Shown here: in pieces, positions 1-9,291 of the stretch
Numbering within the stretch: position 1 is the first letter of the stretch
Layout of the letters: each line of letters opens with the position of its first letter
Source of the DNA: Metapseudomonas otitidis
Lineage (GTDB): Bacteria > Pseudomonadota > Gammaproteobacteria > Pseudomonadales > Pseudomonadaceae
DNA length: 64,000 nucleotides
Reading direction: 5' to 3'
Assembly: GCF_900111835.1 (NCBI RefSeq)
Contig: NZ_FOJP01000003.1
Span: 262,822-326,821, forward strand
Translations under genes and position numbers: made by a program
Notes under the pieces: model-generated
The model's database searches: none
Seen by the model: only the letters and a program-made list of their open reading frames with translations
What the model was told of the DNA's origin: nothing

Positions 1-2104
1 AGGACAGCGCGATGTTCTGCAGGGTGCGACGGGCAAAGTGCTCGGCGGAGGCGACATAGGGCGTCTCGCGCGAAATGGCGCGATTGGCCTGGTAACGCGC
101 CAGCAACTGCGGGAACAGGGCATCACTGATCGAACGACGGGCGAACTCGCGAGCCGCGTGGATGGCGTCCACATCCGCCACCTCGCTGATCTCGGTCAGA
201 TAGGCCTCGCTGGGCAGCGACAGCATCTCCGCCACCATCGCCTGGTCCAGGGACTGGTCCTCCAGCAAGGTGCGGAAGGCATCCAGCAGGCGGCTGTCCA
301 GCACCAGTTGCTCGCCACGCTGGTGCTGCCCGATCAGCTCCTGCAGCACCTGCACGGAAAGTTGCTGACCGGCATCCCAGCGATTGAAGCCATCGCTGTC
401 GTGTTGCATGAGGAACATCAACTGATCGCGGCTGTACGGGAAGCTCAGCTTCACCGGTGCGGAAAAACCGCGGAGCAGGGACGGCAACGGCTTTTCCGCC
501 ACATCGACGAAGGTGAAGGTCTGCTCGGCCTCGGTGACGGCGATCACCCGGTTGCCCCCCTCGGCCTTCGCCTCGCCTGCCAGGCGCAACGGCAGGTCGT
601 TGCCGGCGGCGTCCAGCAGCCCCAGCTCGACGGGGATGACGAAGGGCAGCTTCTCGGTCTGGCCGGGGGTGGCCGGGCAGCTCTGGCGGAAGGTCAGGCT
701 GTAGGTCCTGGCAGCGGCATCGTAGGCGTCCTCGACCACCAGGCGCGGGGTGCCGGCCTGGCTGTACCAGCGCTTGAACTGGGTAAGGTCGACGCCGTTG
801 GCGTCCTCCATGGCCTTGACGAAATCGTCACAGGTCACGGCCTGGCCGTCGTGGCGCTCGAAGTACAGGTCGGTGCCCTTGCGGAAGCCCTCGGCGCCCA
901 GCAGGGTGTGGATCATGCGCACCACTTCCGAGCCCTTCTCGTAGACGGTCAGGGTGTAGAAGTTGGAAATCTCGATGAAGGAGTCCGGGCGCACCGGATG
1001 AGCCATCGGGCCGGCATCCTCGGCGAACTGGTTGGTACGCAGGAAGGCCACGTCCTCGATGCGCTTGACCGTGCGCGAATTCATGTCGGCGGAGAATTCC
1101 GCATCGCGGAACACGGTGAAGCCTTCCTTCAGCGACAGCTGGAACCAGTCGCGGCAGGTCACGCGGTTGCCCGACCAGTTGTGGAAGTACTCGTGGGCCA
1201 CCACCGCCTCGACGCGCTGGTGGGCGGCGTCGGTGGCGGTTTCGGCACGGGCCAGCACGCAGCTGGAGTTGAAGATGTTGAGCCCCTTGTTCTCCATGGC
1301 GCCCATGTTGAAGTCGTTGACCGCGACGATCATGAAGATGTCCAGGTCGTATTCACGGCCGTAGACCTCCTCGTCCCAGCGCATGGACTTCTTCAGGCTG
1401 TCCATGGCGTGCTGCACCTTGTCGATGTTTTCCGGCTCGACATAGATGCGCAGGGTCACGTTGCGCTGGCTCATGGTGGTGAACACGTCTTCCACGCACC
1501 ACAGGTCGCCCGCCACCAGGGCGAACAGGTAGGCCGGCTTCTTGAACGGGTCCTCCCAGGTCGCCCAGTGGCGCCCGCCCTCCCCGGCCCCGCTGGCTAC
1601 CGGGTTGCCGTTGGACAGCAGCACCGGGTAGCGATGCTGCTCGGCACTCACTGTGGTGGTGAAGCGGCTCATCACATCGGGGCGGTCGAGGTAGTAGGTG
1701 ATCTTGCGGAAACCTTCTGCCTCGCACTGGGTGCAGAACATCTTCCCGGACTTGTACAGGCCTTCCAGTGCGGTGTTGCTTTCCGGGTGGATGCGCACGG
1801 TGCTGTCCAGGGTGAACTGCTCGGCAACCGGCTGCAGGGTCAGGTGGCAGTCGGTCAGCTGGTAGTCGGCGGCGCCCAGCTCGCGGTCATCCATGGACAG
1901 CGACAGCAGCTCCAGTTGCTGGCCGTCCAGCACCAGCGCCGGCAGGGTGCCATCGGCACGCTCGGGGTTGCGGCGCATCACCAGTTGGGCATGGACCAGG
2001 GTGTGGTCCTCGTGCAGCTCGAAGGTCAGGGCGGTCTCGTCGATCAGGTAGTCCGGTGCCTGGTAGTCCTTGAGGTGGATGACGTTCGGTTGCTCGGTTC
2101 GCAT
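1..2104 (-). CDS. pepN: Aminopeptidase N (M1 family), C-terminus beyond window
   Basis: This is a cytosolic zinc aminopeptidase that removes N-terminal residues from peptides. About 701 codons are present, starting with MRTEQPNVIHLKDYQAPDY at 2104. The M1 hallmarks are intact: the substrate-binding GAMEN motif, the zinc motif HEYFH and the downstream glutamate in LKEGFTVFRD. PepN proteins are usually about 885 residues, so some 180 C-terminal residues lie left of position 1. The gene is last in a minus-strand run after the YeaC-like and DUF2797 genes, 70 bases beyond the latter. Family assignment is secure; the truncation comes only from the window edge. Confidence 0.95.
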   Translation of the reverse strand, partial: MRTEQPNVIHLKDYQAPDYLIDETALTFELHEDHTLVHAQLVMRRNPERADGTLPALVLDGQQLELLSLSMDDRELGAADYQLTDCHLTLQPVAEQFTLDSTVRIHPESNTALEGLYKSGKMFCTQCEAEGFRKITYYLDRPDVMSRFTTTVSAEQHRYPVLLSNGNPVASGAGEGGRHWATWEDPFKKPAYLFALVAGDLWCVEDVFTTMSQRNVTLRIYVEPENIDKVQHAMDSLKKSMRWDEEVYGREYDLDIFMIVAVNDFNMGAMENKGLNIFNSSCVLARAETATDAAHQRVEAVVAHEYFHNWSGNRVTCRDWFQLSLKEGFTVFRDAEFSADMNSRTVKRIEDVAFLRTNQFAEDAGPMAHPVRPDSFIEISNFYTLTVYEKGSEVVRMIHTLLGAEGFRKGTDLYFERHDGQAVTCDDFVKAMEDANGVDLTQFKRWYSQAGTPRLVVEDAYDAAARTYSLTFRQSCPATPGQTEKLPFVIPVELGLLDAAGNDLPLRLAGEAKAEGGNRVIAVTEAEQTFTFVDVAEKPLPSLLRGFSAPVKLSFPYSRDQLMFLMQHDSDGFNRWDAGQQLSVQVLQELIGQHQRGEQLVLDSRLLDAFRTLLEDQSLDQAMVAEMLSLPSEAYLTEISEVADVDAIHAAREFARRSISDALFPQLLARYQANRAISRETPYVASAEHFARRTLQNIALS

Positions 2105-2174
2105 GCTTGCCTCTCCGGTTCAGCGCGGGCTCGTGGCCCGCCTGCGCATGGTTGGATTGCTGCCTGCCAGTGGC

Positions 2175-3026
2175 TCAGCCTTCGCAGCTGGCCGCGACCT
2201 GGTAGGACGTGAACTTGCGGATGTTGATGACGCCGGTGTCGAGGATCAGGTACTGCCCCTTGATGCCGCGCAAGGTCCCTTCCACCACCGGTGTCTTGTC
2301 CAGGTCGAGGCTCACCACCTTGGTCGGGTAAGCCTCGACGGGGTAACGGATTTCCAGCGGCTCGACGTCATCGAGCGGCTGGATGGCCTGGAGGCCGAAA
2401 CGCGACTGCAGGGCCTGGATGCCCTCGCCACAGGCATCGAACAGCGCCTCGCGCACCGCGAGCAGGTCGAGTGCCTCGGCCTCGCCCTTGAGCAGTGCGC
2501 GCCAGTTGGTGCGGTCCGCCACCTGTGTTCGCAGCAGGTCCTCCACCAGGCCGGACTGCTGGCGCGTGGCGACCCGCAGGATGGGCAGCGCCTGGCGGGC
2601 GCCCTGGTCGATCCAGCGGGTGGGCACCTGGCTGGCGCGGGTGATGCCGACCTTGATGCCCGAGGAGTTGGCCAGGTAGACGATGTGGTCGGCCATGCAG
2701 AACGACTCGCCCCAGCTCGGCTCGCGGCAGGTACCGGCGTCGTAGTGGCAGCGTTCCGGGCTCATGATGCAGGTGTCGCACTGGGCCAGCGAGGTGAAGC
2801 AGGGGTAGCAGTAGCCCTGGCTGAAGCTCTTGCTGGTCTTTCGCCCGCAATGGCTGCAATGGATGCCGCCGAGGTATTCCAGGCGGATGCGCTTGCCCAG
2901 CAGGGGGTTCACCGACACCTGCTCATCGCCCAGGCGGAAGGCGTACTGCACCACCGGGTCACCCAGTTGCGCCGACATCTTGCTCAGCGCACCGCGCCCC
3001 AGCTCCAGCATGGTTTCAGCCCCCAT
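2175..3026 (-). CDS. DUF2797 family cysteine-rich protein
   Basis: A 283-residue protein of unknown function. Its N-terminal third carries a dense series of cysteines: CSHCGR, CYPC, CDTC, then single Cys residues in the ERCHYD, GTCRE and ESFC segments. This pattern suggests bound metal, probably zinc. The middle segment HIVYLANSSGIKVGITR resembles the GIY-YIG-like core described for DUF2797 proteins. The start at 3026 was chosen because its ATG overlaps the TGA of the upstream YeaC-like gene (TGATG); an in-frame ATG at 3011 is an alternative. Translational coupling to that gene is likely. No catalytic role can be assigned from the sequence. Confidence 0.85.
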   Translation of the reverse strand: MGAETMLELGRGALSKMSAQLGDPVVQYAFRLGDEQVSVNPLLGKRIRLEYLGGIHCSHCGRKTSKSFSQGYCYPCFTSLAQCDTCIMSPERCHYDAGTCREPSWGESFCMADHIVYLANSSGIKVGITRASQVPTRWIDQGARQALPILRVATRQQSGLVEDLLRTQVADRTNWRALLKGEAEALDLLAVREALFDACGEGIQALQSRFGLQAIQPLDDVEPLEIRYPVEAYPTKVVSLDLDKTPVVEGTLRGIKGQYLILDTGVINIRKFTSYQVAASCEG

Positions 3027-3286
3027 CAGTGGATGGAGTCGGATTTGAAGAGGATGTTCGGCACGGGCTCGGACTTGGAGCTGCAGACCTGCGGGCCCAT
3101 GTACCCGGTGCGCTGGTCTTCCGGCAGGTTCTTGGCCTCCCAGGCGATGATGGCCTGCAGGCTCAGCTCCTTCTGCTCCTCGGTGAGTTTGCGACCATCG
3201 GCCCACTTGCCGATTTCCACGGCGAGCTTGAGGCTCTGGTAGACATCCTCGGTGATGTTGCTGATCAGTTGGGCGAAAGAGGACAT
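3026..3286 (-). CDS. YeaC-like DUF1315 protein
   Basis: A small acidic protein of 86 residues starting MSSFAQLISNITEDVYQSL. It matches the DUF1315/YeaC family by its N-terminal helix, the segment IGKWADGRKLT and the tail that includes GYMGPQ. The function of the family is unknown. A longer start at 3319 is open but adds a sequence with no family resemblance, so 3286 is preferred. It overlaps the DUF2797 start by TGATG, so the two are probably made together. Confidence 0.85.
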   Translation of the reverse strand: MSSFAQLISNITEDVYQSLKLAVEIGKWADGRKLTEEQKELSLQAIIAWEAKNLPEDQRTGYMGPQVCSSKSEPVPNILFKSDSIH

Positions 3287-3376
3287 GGCATGACTCGCTG
3301 CATTCGTTCGGGGGAACAAGGAGCGGCATTCTAGCAGGTCGCAGCGGGCGCCAGGCGAGGCCGCCCGCGCCCCGAC

Positions 3377-4240
3377 CTAGCGGCGCAGACGGGCCAGCAG
3401 GCCACCGATCAGGCCGGTGGCGCAGCCCGCCAGCAGGCCGCCCACATGGGCACCGTTGGCGATGGCGCCGAAGCCCAGCAGGCTGACCACGCCAGACAGG
3501 CACACCACCAGCCACACCAGCATCATCACCATCACCCCCGGCGGCAGCCGGTAGGCCGGGCACGGCGCCAGGCGCTGGAACAGCCAGCAGTGGCCGAGCA
3601 GGCCATAAAGCACACCCGACAGGCCACCGAACAAACTCGGCCCGCTCACCTCGTACTGCACCAGGTTGGACACCAGGCTCAGCAGCAAGGTGAGCCCCAG
3701 CAGCATCCAGCCGCCCTGGCGGTATTCGATGCGCCGCCCCAGCTCCCACACCCACATGCCGTTCATGGCCAGGTGCAGGATGCCGAAGTGCACCAGCATG
3801 GGCGTCACCAGGCGCCACCACTGGCCGGCTTGCAGGCTGTCGGCCAGCGGAGTGAAGAGCACGTAGTCGCCTTCCACACGGAAGTCGAGGAAGGTCAGCC
3901 AGCTGACAGCCTGGAGGTTGTCACCCAGCGCCGTCACACCGGCACAGACCAGGGTCACCAACAGCAGGGCCACGGTGAAGGGCGTGGCCTTGAGCCGCGC
4001 GCCCCAGGACTCGCGTACCGGCTCGGCCGGTGCGTGTTCCAGCACGAACTGCGGATCACCCTGGGGGAAGCGCGCATACAGGCCACGCACCTGCTCCGCC
4101 CAGTCCTCGCCGGGCACCCAGAGCACCTGCTCCTCGCGCTCCTCGCTGACCCGGTGCGGCACCTCCAGGCGTTGCAGCAGGCTGACGAATCCACTCAAGT
4201 CCACCGAGGCCGGCAGACGCATCGCGGCCACCACCGTCAT
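3377..4240 (-). CDS. Rhomboid family intramembrane serine protease (GlpG type)
   Basis: A 287-residue membrane protease expected to cleave transmembrane substrates within the inner membrane. Residues 1-80 resemble the cytoplasmic domain of GlpG (hydrophilic, with EEREEQVLWV). Several hydrophobic segments follow. The catalytic serine lies in GGLSG (about Ser208) and the partner histidine in GAHVGG (about His265), so the dyad is complete. The start ATG overlaps the stop of the upstream metallophosphoesterase by ATGA, making it the last gene of a nadK-phosphatase-rhomboid unit. Its substrate is not evident. Confidence 0.9.
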   Translation of the reverse strand: MTVVAAMRLPASVDLSGFVSLLQRLEVPHRVSEEREEQVLWVPGEDWAEQVRGLYARFPQGDPQFVLEHAPAEPVRESWGARLKATPFTVALLLVTLVCAGVTALGDNLQAVSWLTFLDFRVEGDYVLFTPLADSLQAGQWWRLVTPMLVHFGILHLAMNGMWVWELGRRIEYRQGGWMLLGLTLLLSLVSNLVQYEVSGPSLFGGLSGVLYGLLGHCWLFQRLAPCPAYRLPPGVMVMMLVWLVVCLSGVVSLLGFGAIANGAHVGGLLAGCATGLIGGLLARLRR

Positions 4241-5211
4241 CGGGGCTCCTCCGGGCGTTCCACCTCGACCCACACGAACTTCGCGGGGTCCAGGCGCAAT
4301 TCATCGTCCAGCCGGTAGGCCACCAGCTTGCCGTACATCACGGCGCTGTAGTCCAGGCAGGCCAGGTTGGGGCGCAGCGGCGCCGGGCGTCCGCGGCGCC
4401 AGTAGTGCCCGACGAACAGCAGCGGCTCGTTGACGCCGTAGCTGAGCAGCGCCGAGCGGTGGGCGTCGGAGAGCGGCTGCCGCGCCACGTCTTCCGGCAG
4501 CGCATCGGGCTGGAAGACCACGTCGCCGTAGGTACGCGGGTTGTCCTCCCAGAACTTGGTGCGGAACACCGAGCGGGTGAAGCCGTCGCTGCCGGTCAGG
4601 GTCATGCCGCCGGGCAGCGGCAGGTCGGTCCCCCGCAGCAGGCGCTTGAACACCCGCTCGGCGAAGCCGCCGCGTTCGGCCGAGGCCTGGATGAAGGCGG
4701 CGTCGATCCGCCCGTCCGGGTAGTCGCGGCGCACCGCCTCGATCAGGTCGTGGTCCCAGCAGGCATGCACCAGGCGGAAGCGGCCGCCGTCGATGAACAG
4801 CGGCAGGTCCTGGAACCAGCGGAGGAAGTCATGCCAGTCGCCGGGGTGACCCTCGAACTGCTCGAGGGTCTCCTTCAACAGGCGGGTGTGGCGCGGCGTG
4901 TGGTCGTGGACGAAGGTCCGGCCACTGCCGGCCGGTGCCGGCGTCACCCAGCCGAGGGCGTTGTACTCATGGTTGCCCATGATGCAGCGGGCCTGGCCCG
5001 CCTCGACCATGGCGTGGACCAGGTGCAGCGCCTCGCGGATGCGTGGCCCACGGTCGATGAGGTCGCCGAGGAACAGGGCCATGCGCCACGGATGGCGCCA
5101 GACATCCCCCTGCTTGCGATAGCCCAGCCGATCCAGCAGGCGCTCCAGGGTATGCGCACACCCGTGGATGTCGCCGATCAGGTCGTAGCCACGCCCGGCG
5201 TCCAGTTCCAT
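4237..5211 (-). CDS. Metallophosphoesterase (PPP-type serine/threonine phosphatase fold)
   Basis: A 324-residue predicted metal-dependent phosphoesterase. The calcineurin-like signature is complete: GDIHGC near the N-terminus, GDLIDRGP, GNHEYN and the C-terminal metal histidine in FVGHYWRRG. These residues bind two metals at the active site. The substrate could be phosphoprotein or a nucleotide such as Ap4A; the sequence does not decide. The ATG at 5211 overlaps the nadK stop (TGATG), and its own stop overlaps the rhomboid start (ATGA). Confidence 0.88.
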   Translation of the reverse strand: MELDAGRGYDLIGDIHGCAHTLERLLDRLGYRKQGDVWRHPWRMALFLGDLIDRGPRIREALHLVHAMVEAGQARCIMGNHEYNALGWVTPAPAGSGRTFVHDHTPRHTRLLKETLEQFEGHPGDWHDFLRWFQDLPLFIDGGRFRLVHACWDHDLIEAVRRDYPDGRIDAAFIQASAERGGFAERVFKRLLRGTDLPLPGGMTLTGSDGFTRSVFRTKFWEDNPRTYGDVVFQPDALPEDVARQPLSDAHRSALLSYGVNEPLLFVGHYWRRGRPAPLRPNLACLDYSAVMYGKLVAYRLDDELRLDPAKFVWVEVERPEEPR

Positions 5212-6101
5212 CAGTCGCCACCACCCAGGCGGCTTCCCCAGCCGAGCTTGGTGCGGCACACCTCGTAGTAGTTGTGGTCCAGCGGGTGGATCAGGCGCAG
5301 CTTCTGCGGCTTCTTGCGCACCGTGATGGTGTCGCCGGGGGCGCAGGTGAAGTGGTTCTGGCCATCGCAGGACACCAGCGGGTAGATCTGCAGATTCGGC
5401 GAGACCACGATCTTCAGCTCGCTGGTGCTGTCCACCACGATGGGCCGGCTGGACAGGGTGTGCGGGTACATGGGCACCACGACGATAGCGTCGAGTTTCG
5501 GGTGCATGATCGGCCCCCCGGCGGACAGCGCGTAGGCCGTGGAGCCGGTGGGCGTGGCGATGATCAGGCCGTCGGCCTTCTGGGTGCAGACGAACTGGCC
5601 GTCGATGTGCAGCTCGAACTCAATCATCCGGGTCGACTTGCCCGGGTGCAGCACCACGTCGTTCAGCGCGTCGCCCTGGCCGATGGCCTCGCCGTGCTGG
5701 CGGCGCACCTCGGCCTCCAGCAGGAAGCGCGTCTCGACGCTGTAGTGGCCGTCCAGCACCTCGGCCACCTTCACCTCCAGCTCATCGGGCTTGATGTCGG
5801 TGAGGAAGCCCAGGCTGCCACGGTTGATGCCCAGCACCGGGATGTTGTGGCGGGCCAGCGCACGGGCGGCGCCGAGCATGCTGCCGTCACCGCCGACCAC
5901 GATCACCAGGTCGCAGACCTCGCCGAGGATCTTTCGCGACGACGTCTGCAGGCCGTGCCCGGGCAGCACTTCGGCAATGGTGTCCTCGAGGATCACGTGG
6001 AGGTGGCGATCCAGCAGGAATCGCTTCAGGCGGCGGATGGTATCGAGCACGTGGGGGCTCCCCAGGCGTCCGATGATGCCGATATTGCGGAATTGCTCCA
6101 T
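5211..6101 (-). CDS. nadK: NAD kinase
   Basis: A 296-residue enzyme that phosphorylates NAD to NADP in the cytosol. Diagnostic segments are the GGDGSMLGAAR phosphate-binding loop, NRGSLGFLTD and the TPTGSTAYALSAGGP motif, all in the usual order for bacterial NAD kinases. The start MEQFRNIGIIGRLG is typical. It heads a minus-strand unit with the phosphatase and rhomboid genes and diverges from the DUF1853 gene across 96 bases. Confidence 0.95.
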   Translation of the reverse strand: MEQFRNIGIIGRLGSPHVLDTIRRLKRFLLDRHLHVILEDTIAEVLPGHGLQTSSRKILGEVCDLVIVVGGDGSMLGAARALARHNIPVLGINRGSLGFLTDIKPDELEVKVAEVLDGHYSVETRFLLEAEVRRQHGEAIGQGDALNDVVLHPGKSTRMIEFELHIDGQFVCTQKADGLIIATPTGSTAYALSAGGPIMHPKLDAIVVVPMYPHTLSSRPIVVDSTSELKIVVSPNLQIYPLVSCDGQNHFTCAPGDTITVRKKPQKLRLIHPLDHNYYEVCRTKLGWGSRLGGGD

Positions 6102-6197
6102 GGGGCTCCAGCAAGGCTCTACGACGGGAGGAAATGCCGGCGATTATGGGCGAAAGCCCGTGGCAGCGGCAAACCGCTGCTCGGCTATGCTGCGTGC

Positions 6198-7136
6198 ATG
6201 ACGCCCTTCCCCACCCTCGCCGACCTGCCCCGTCACCTGCACCACCCTGCCGTGCGCGACCTCGCCTGGGCACTGCTCGCCCCACCGCTGCTGGCGCGTC
6301 CGGGGCTGGCCCAGCGGCATCCGCTGAGTGCCTCCGAGTGGGCCGCCGCGCCCCACCGGCTGGAAGCCTGGTTGCAGAGTCAGGAGCAGGCGCCGCACCC
6401 GCTGGAAGCATGGCTCGCCGGCCTTGCCTCCAGCCGCCTGGGGCTTCGCTTCGAGCGACTTTGGCAGTACGCCCTGGCTCAGGCACCGGGCGTGCGCCTG
6501 CTGGCCAGCAACCTGCCGGTGCGCCAGCAAGGCAAGACGCTGGGGGAAATGGACCTGCTGCTGCAGGACGACCACGGCATCCACCACGTGGAGCTGGCCA
6601 TCAAGCTCTACCTCGGCCCCCAGGCGGGTGGCGGGCATGACGCGGAGCACTGGTGCGGCACCGATGTCAGCGACCGCCTCGACCTCAAGCTCGCCCACCT
6701 GCGCGAGCGTCAGCTGCCCCTTTCCAGCCTCGCCGTCAGCCGCTCCGCCCTGGAGAGCATCGGCGCCTGGCCGGCCCAGGCATCGGCCTGGCTGGGCGGC
6801 TACCTGTTCTATCCCTGGCCGGGAGGGTGCGAAGCGCCGACCATCGCCAACCCCGGCCACAACCGGGGCCTATGGCTGCATCGCCGCCACTGCCAGGCCC
6901 TCATCGACCAGCATCCCGACGCCCGCTGGTACCCCCTGCCCCGCCCGGACTGGCTGGGCCACGCGCAGGTGCCGGCCGAGCAGGCCTGGCCTCGGACGCA
7001 GATGATGGAGTGGCTGGCCGCGCAACCACCCGGCGGGCCGGCCTGGATGCTGGCAAGGCTGGCGCCGGAAGGCACCCACTGGCGGGAAGTGGAACGGGGG
7101 TTGGTGGTGAACGACGCCTGGCCCGCGACGGGCTAA
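6198..7136 (+). CDS. DUF1853 family protein
   Basis: A 312-residue protein of unknown function, starting MTPFPTLADLPRHLHHPAVR. The central segment GEMDLLLQDD followed by HHVELAIKLYLG has the spaced acidic and E-x-K residues seen in PD-(D/E)xK nuclease-like folds; that link is my inference. Reading frames upstream of 6198 exist but fall inside the antisense of nadK, so the start was placed at 6198. It diverges from nadK and converges on the cNMP/rhodanese gene. Confidence 0.85.
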   Translation: MTPFPTLADLPRHLHHPAVRDLAWALLAPPLLARPGLAQRHPLSASEWAAAPHRLEAWLQSQEQAPHPLEAWLAGLASSRLGLRFERLWQYALAQAPGVRLLASNLPVRQQGKTLGEMDLLLQDDHGIHHVELAIKLYLGPQAGGGHDAEHWCGTDVSDRLDLKLAHLRERQLPLSSLAVSRSALESIGAWPAQASAWLGGYLFYPWPGGCEAPTIANPGHNRGLWLHRRHCQALIDQHPDARWYPLPRPDWLGHAQVPAEQAWPRTQMMEWLAAQPPGGPAWMLARLAPEGTHWREVERGLVVNDAWPATG

Positions 7137-7154
7137 GCCCGCCGCAGCGACCGG

Positions 7155-8258
7155 TCAGCGGCTGCGCTCGGTGCGCCCACCGGAACGGGCCAGGTAACCG
7201 GCACCGCTTTCGCACAACAGCGCATCGCGTTGCACCGCCGGCAGCGCGTCCAGGCCATCGCGCAGCGCATAAGCGCGGAACCCCAGCTGGGACAGCAGGA
7301 ACACCGCACTGGCGCTGCGCTTGCCGCTGTCGCAATAGCAGAGGTAGTCCCGCGCCGGGTCGAGCAGGCGCGTCTTCAGCCGCAGCAGGTGCAGCGGCAT
7401 GTTCAGCGCTTCGGGGGCATGGGCCCGCTCGTATTCGTCCTGCAGGCGCACATCCAGCCATTGGCCGCCCGCCGCCAGCAGCCGCGACGCCTCACCGAGG
7501 GACACCTCGTCCACCACGGGGGCACGCAGGAGGGCAAAGAAATCCTGGCGGTCCAGGCGCATCACCACGCCGTCCTCCAGCAGGGTGACGCTGGCGTTGC
7601 GCGGCCGGTCGGACAGCAGCGCCTCCTCACCGAAGCAGGCCCCTACCTCCAGCTCCGCCAGCACCTGGTGATCGCTGCCGGCCCCACGGATCACCTCCGC
7701 GCGGCCCTCGCGGAGGAAGTAGCAGCAATCCCCCGCCTCGCCTTCGCGCAGCACCTCGCTGCCCGCCGGCAGTTCGATGCGCTGCAGCCGCCCAACCATC
7801 TGCTGGACGTTGGCCGGCGGCACCTTGCTGAACAGCGGGTTCTCCAGCAGGCGCTCCAGCCATTCGACGTCGTCGCTGTCCATCTGCAGCAACAGGTCCT
7901 GGTAGGCGGAACGCCAGGTGATGAGGCGCGCGAGGGTGGCGCTGTCGATGGCCAGCACGCTGACCTCGGTGAGCGCCACCGCCTCCTGCAGGCGCGGCAG
8001 GCTGGGCGAGAGCGGGTGGCAGCTGGCTTCGCTGCCAGCCACCAGGCGGATTTCCGCCCCCGCGGCGTCCCGCAGCAGCAGCTCGCCGGCCAGCAGGTAA
8101 TAGGTCAGCCGGGCCTGGTCGCCGCGCCGGAACAGCACCTGGCCCGCCAGCAGGGGCTGGGGCACCAGTTGCCCACGCAGCTCCCGCCACTGCTGCTCGG
8201 AAAGCGCATTGAGCGGGGTCAGGCTGCGCAGCTGATCCGGATTGAGCGGTTCGGTCAT
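7155..8258 (-). CDS. Tandem cyclic-nucleotide-binding domains fused to rhodanese
   Basis: A 367-residue cytosolic protein with three parts. Residues about 10-120 form a degenerate cNMP-binding (cupin-like) domain. Residues about 135-240 form a second, more canonical one, with FGEEALLSDRPRNASV in the position of the phosphate-binding cassette. Residues about 255-345 are a rhodanese domain with an intact active-site loop, CDSGKRS (Cys about 309). There is no DNA-binding domain, so it is not a Crp-type regulator. The ATG overlaps the stop of the upstream desulfhydrase-like gene by ATGA, pointing to a shared role, perhaps in sulfur handling (inference). Confidence 0.85.
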   Translation of the reverse strand: MTEPLNPDQLRSLTPLNALSEQQWRELRGQLVPQPLLAGQVLFRRGDQARLTYYLLAGELLLRDAAGAEIRLVAGSEASCHPLSPSLPRLQEAVALTEVSVLAIDSATLARLITWRSAYQDLLLQMDSDDVEWLERLLENPLFSKVPPANVQQMVGRLQRIELPAGSEVLREGEAGDCCYFLREGRAEVIRGAGSDHQVLAELEVGACFGEEALLSDRPRNASVTLLEDGVVMRLDRQDFFALLRAPVVDEVSLGEASRLLAAGGQWLDVRLQDEYERAHAPEALNMPLHLLRLKTRLLDPARDYLCYCDSGKRSASAVFLLSQLGFRAYALRDGLDALPAVQRDALLCESGAGYLARSGGRTERSR

Positions 8259-9235
8259 CGGTTGATTTCCAGGGCATCGGCTGAGGTGGAAGTGTAGCCA
8301 GCCAGGTGGTGCAGGCGCGTTGAAAGGGCGCGGCGCCCCTGCAGCCCACCGGTGTGCAGCAGGACGATCCGACTGCCGGCAGCAAGGTAACCGGCCTCGA
8401 TCTGCTGGCGCAACGCCAGCAATGCCTTGACGGTGTAGAGCGGGTCCAGCTCGATGCCGCCCTCCGCTTCCCAGGCGAGCATGGCGCAGGCCAGCTCGGC
8501 ATCGACACGACCGAAACCGCCTCGGCAGGCATCCAACAGGCGGTAGCCGGCATCGACTGCGCCGGCTTCAACCAGCAGCGCGCGGACCTGCTCCGCCACG
8601 CCATGGTCCGCCGGTACCGCCAGGGCACCCACCACCGGATGGCGGCCAGCCTCGCCGAGCACCAGCCCCGCCAGGGTGGTACCGGTGCCGGCAGCGGTCC
8701 ACAGCGCGTCGTAGTCGGCCCAGCCCAGCACCGGCAGTTGCCGTTGGATCATCGCCACCAGCGGCGCGCAGCCGAGGGCGCCCGGCAATCCGCCGCCGCC
8801 CTCGGGCACCGGCATCAACGCGGGGTAGCGGGCCTGCCAGTCATCCCAGAAGCCCAGCGCGTGGCGGGCCCGATAGCCGCCATAGCCCAGCCAGTGCAGG
8901 GTCATGCCGAAGCGGCGCAGGTCCGCGACGGTCGGGGTGTTCTGAGGGTCGCCACGCAGCAGGCCCACGGTGTCGAAGCCGAAGCACTGGCCGGCAGCGG
9001 CCACCGCATGCAGGTGGTTGGAATGGGCCCCGCCCAGGGTCATCACCCCGGCGAAACCCTTGGCAGCCGCGCGTTGAAGATGGGGCGCCAACTTGAACCA
9101 TTTGTTGCCGCTCACCAGCGGGTCGATGCGGTCGAGGCGCAGCATCGCCACCTCGACGCCCGCACGCCTCAGCCACCCCAGGTGCAAGGGTTCGAGAAGG
9201 GCTTGCGGGTTCCAGTCGGGAGGCGGCAACGGCAC
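8255..9235 (-). CDS. PLP-dependent D-cysteine desulfhydrase / ACC deaminase family enzyme
   Basis: A 326-residue PLP enzyme of the tryptophan-synthase-beta fold. The PLP-lysine segment SGNKWFKL and the substrate loop GGAHSNHLHA are characteristic of D-cysteine desulfhydrases and ACC deaminases; TAAGTGTTLAG supplies the glycine-rich phosphate loop. Probable reaction: elimination from a D-amino acid to a keto acid plus ammonia, with sulfide if D-cysteine is the substrate. Translation starts at a GTG at 9235, since no in-frame ATG lies nearby. It is coupled (ATGA) to the downstream cNMP/rhodanese gene. Which substrate is used cannot be told from sequence. Confidence 0.85.
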   Translation of the reverse strand: MPLPPPDWNPQALLEPLHLGWLRRAGVEVAMLRLDRIDPLVSGNKWFKLAPHLQRAAAKGFAGVMTLGGAHSNHLHAVAAAGQCFGFDTVGLLRGDPQNTPTVADLRRFGMTLHWLGYGGYRARHALGFWDDWQARYPALMPVPEGGGGLPGALGCAPLVAMIQRQLPVLGWADYDALWTAAGTGTTLAGLVLGEAGRHPVVGALAVPADHGVAEQVRALLVEAGAVDAGYRLLDACRGGFGRVDAELACAMLAWEAEGGIELDPLYTVKALLALRQQIEAGYLAAGSRIVLLHTGGLQGRRALSTRLHHLAGYTSTSADALEINR

Positions 9236-9291
9236 GGATGGGCTCGCTCGGAAAAGGCGCGGAGCTTACGGCAAGCGCCGCGCCATGGCGA

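Noticed and set aside
38..2212. A 724-codon open frame on the plus strand at the left edge
   Set aside because: Antisense of pepN, which carries intact GAMEN and HEYFH motifs.
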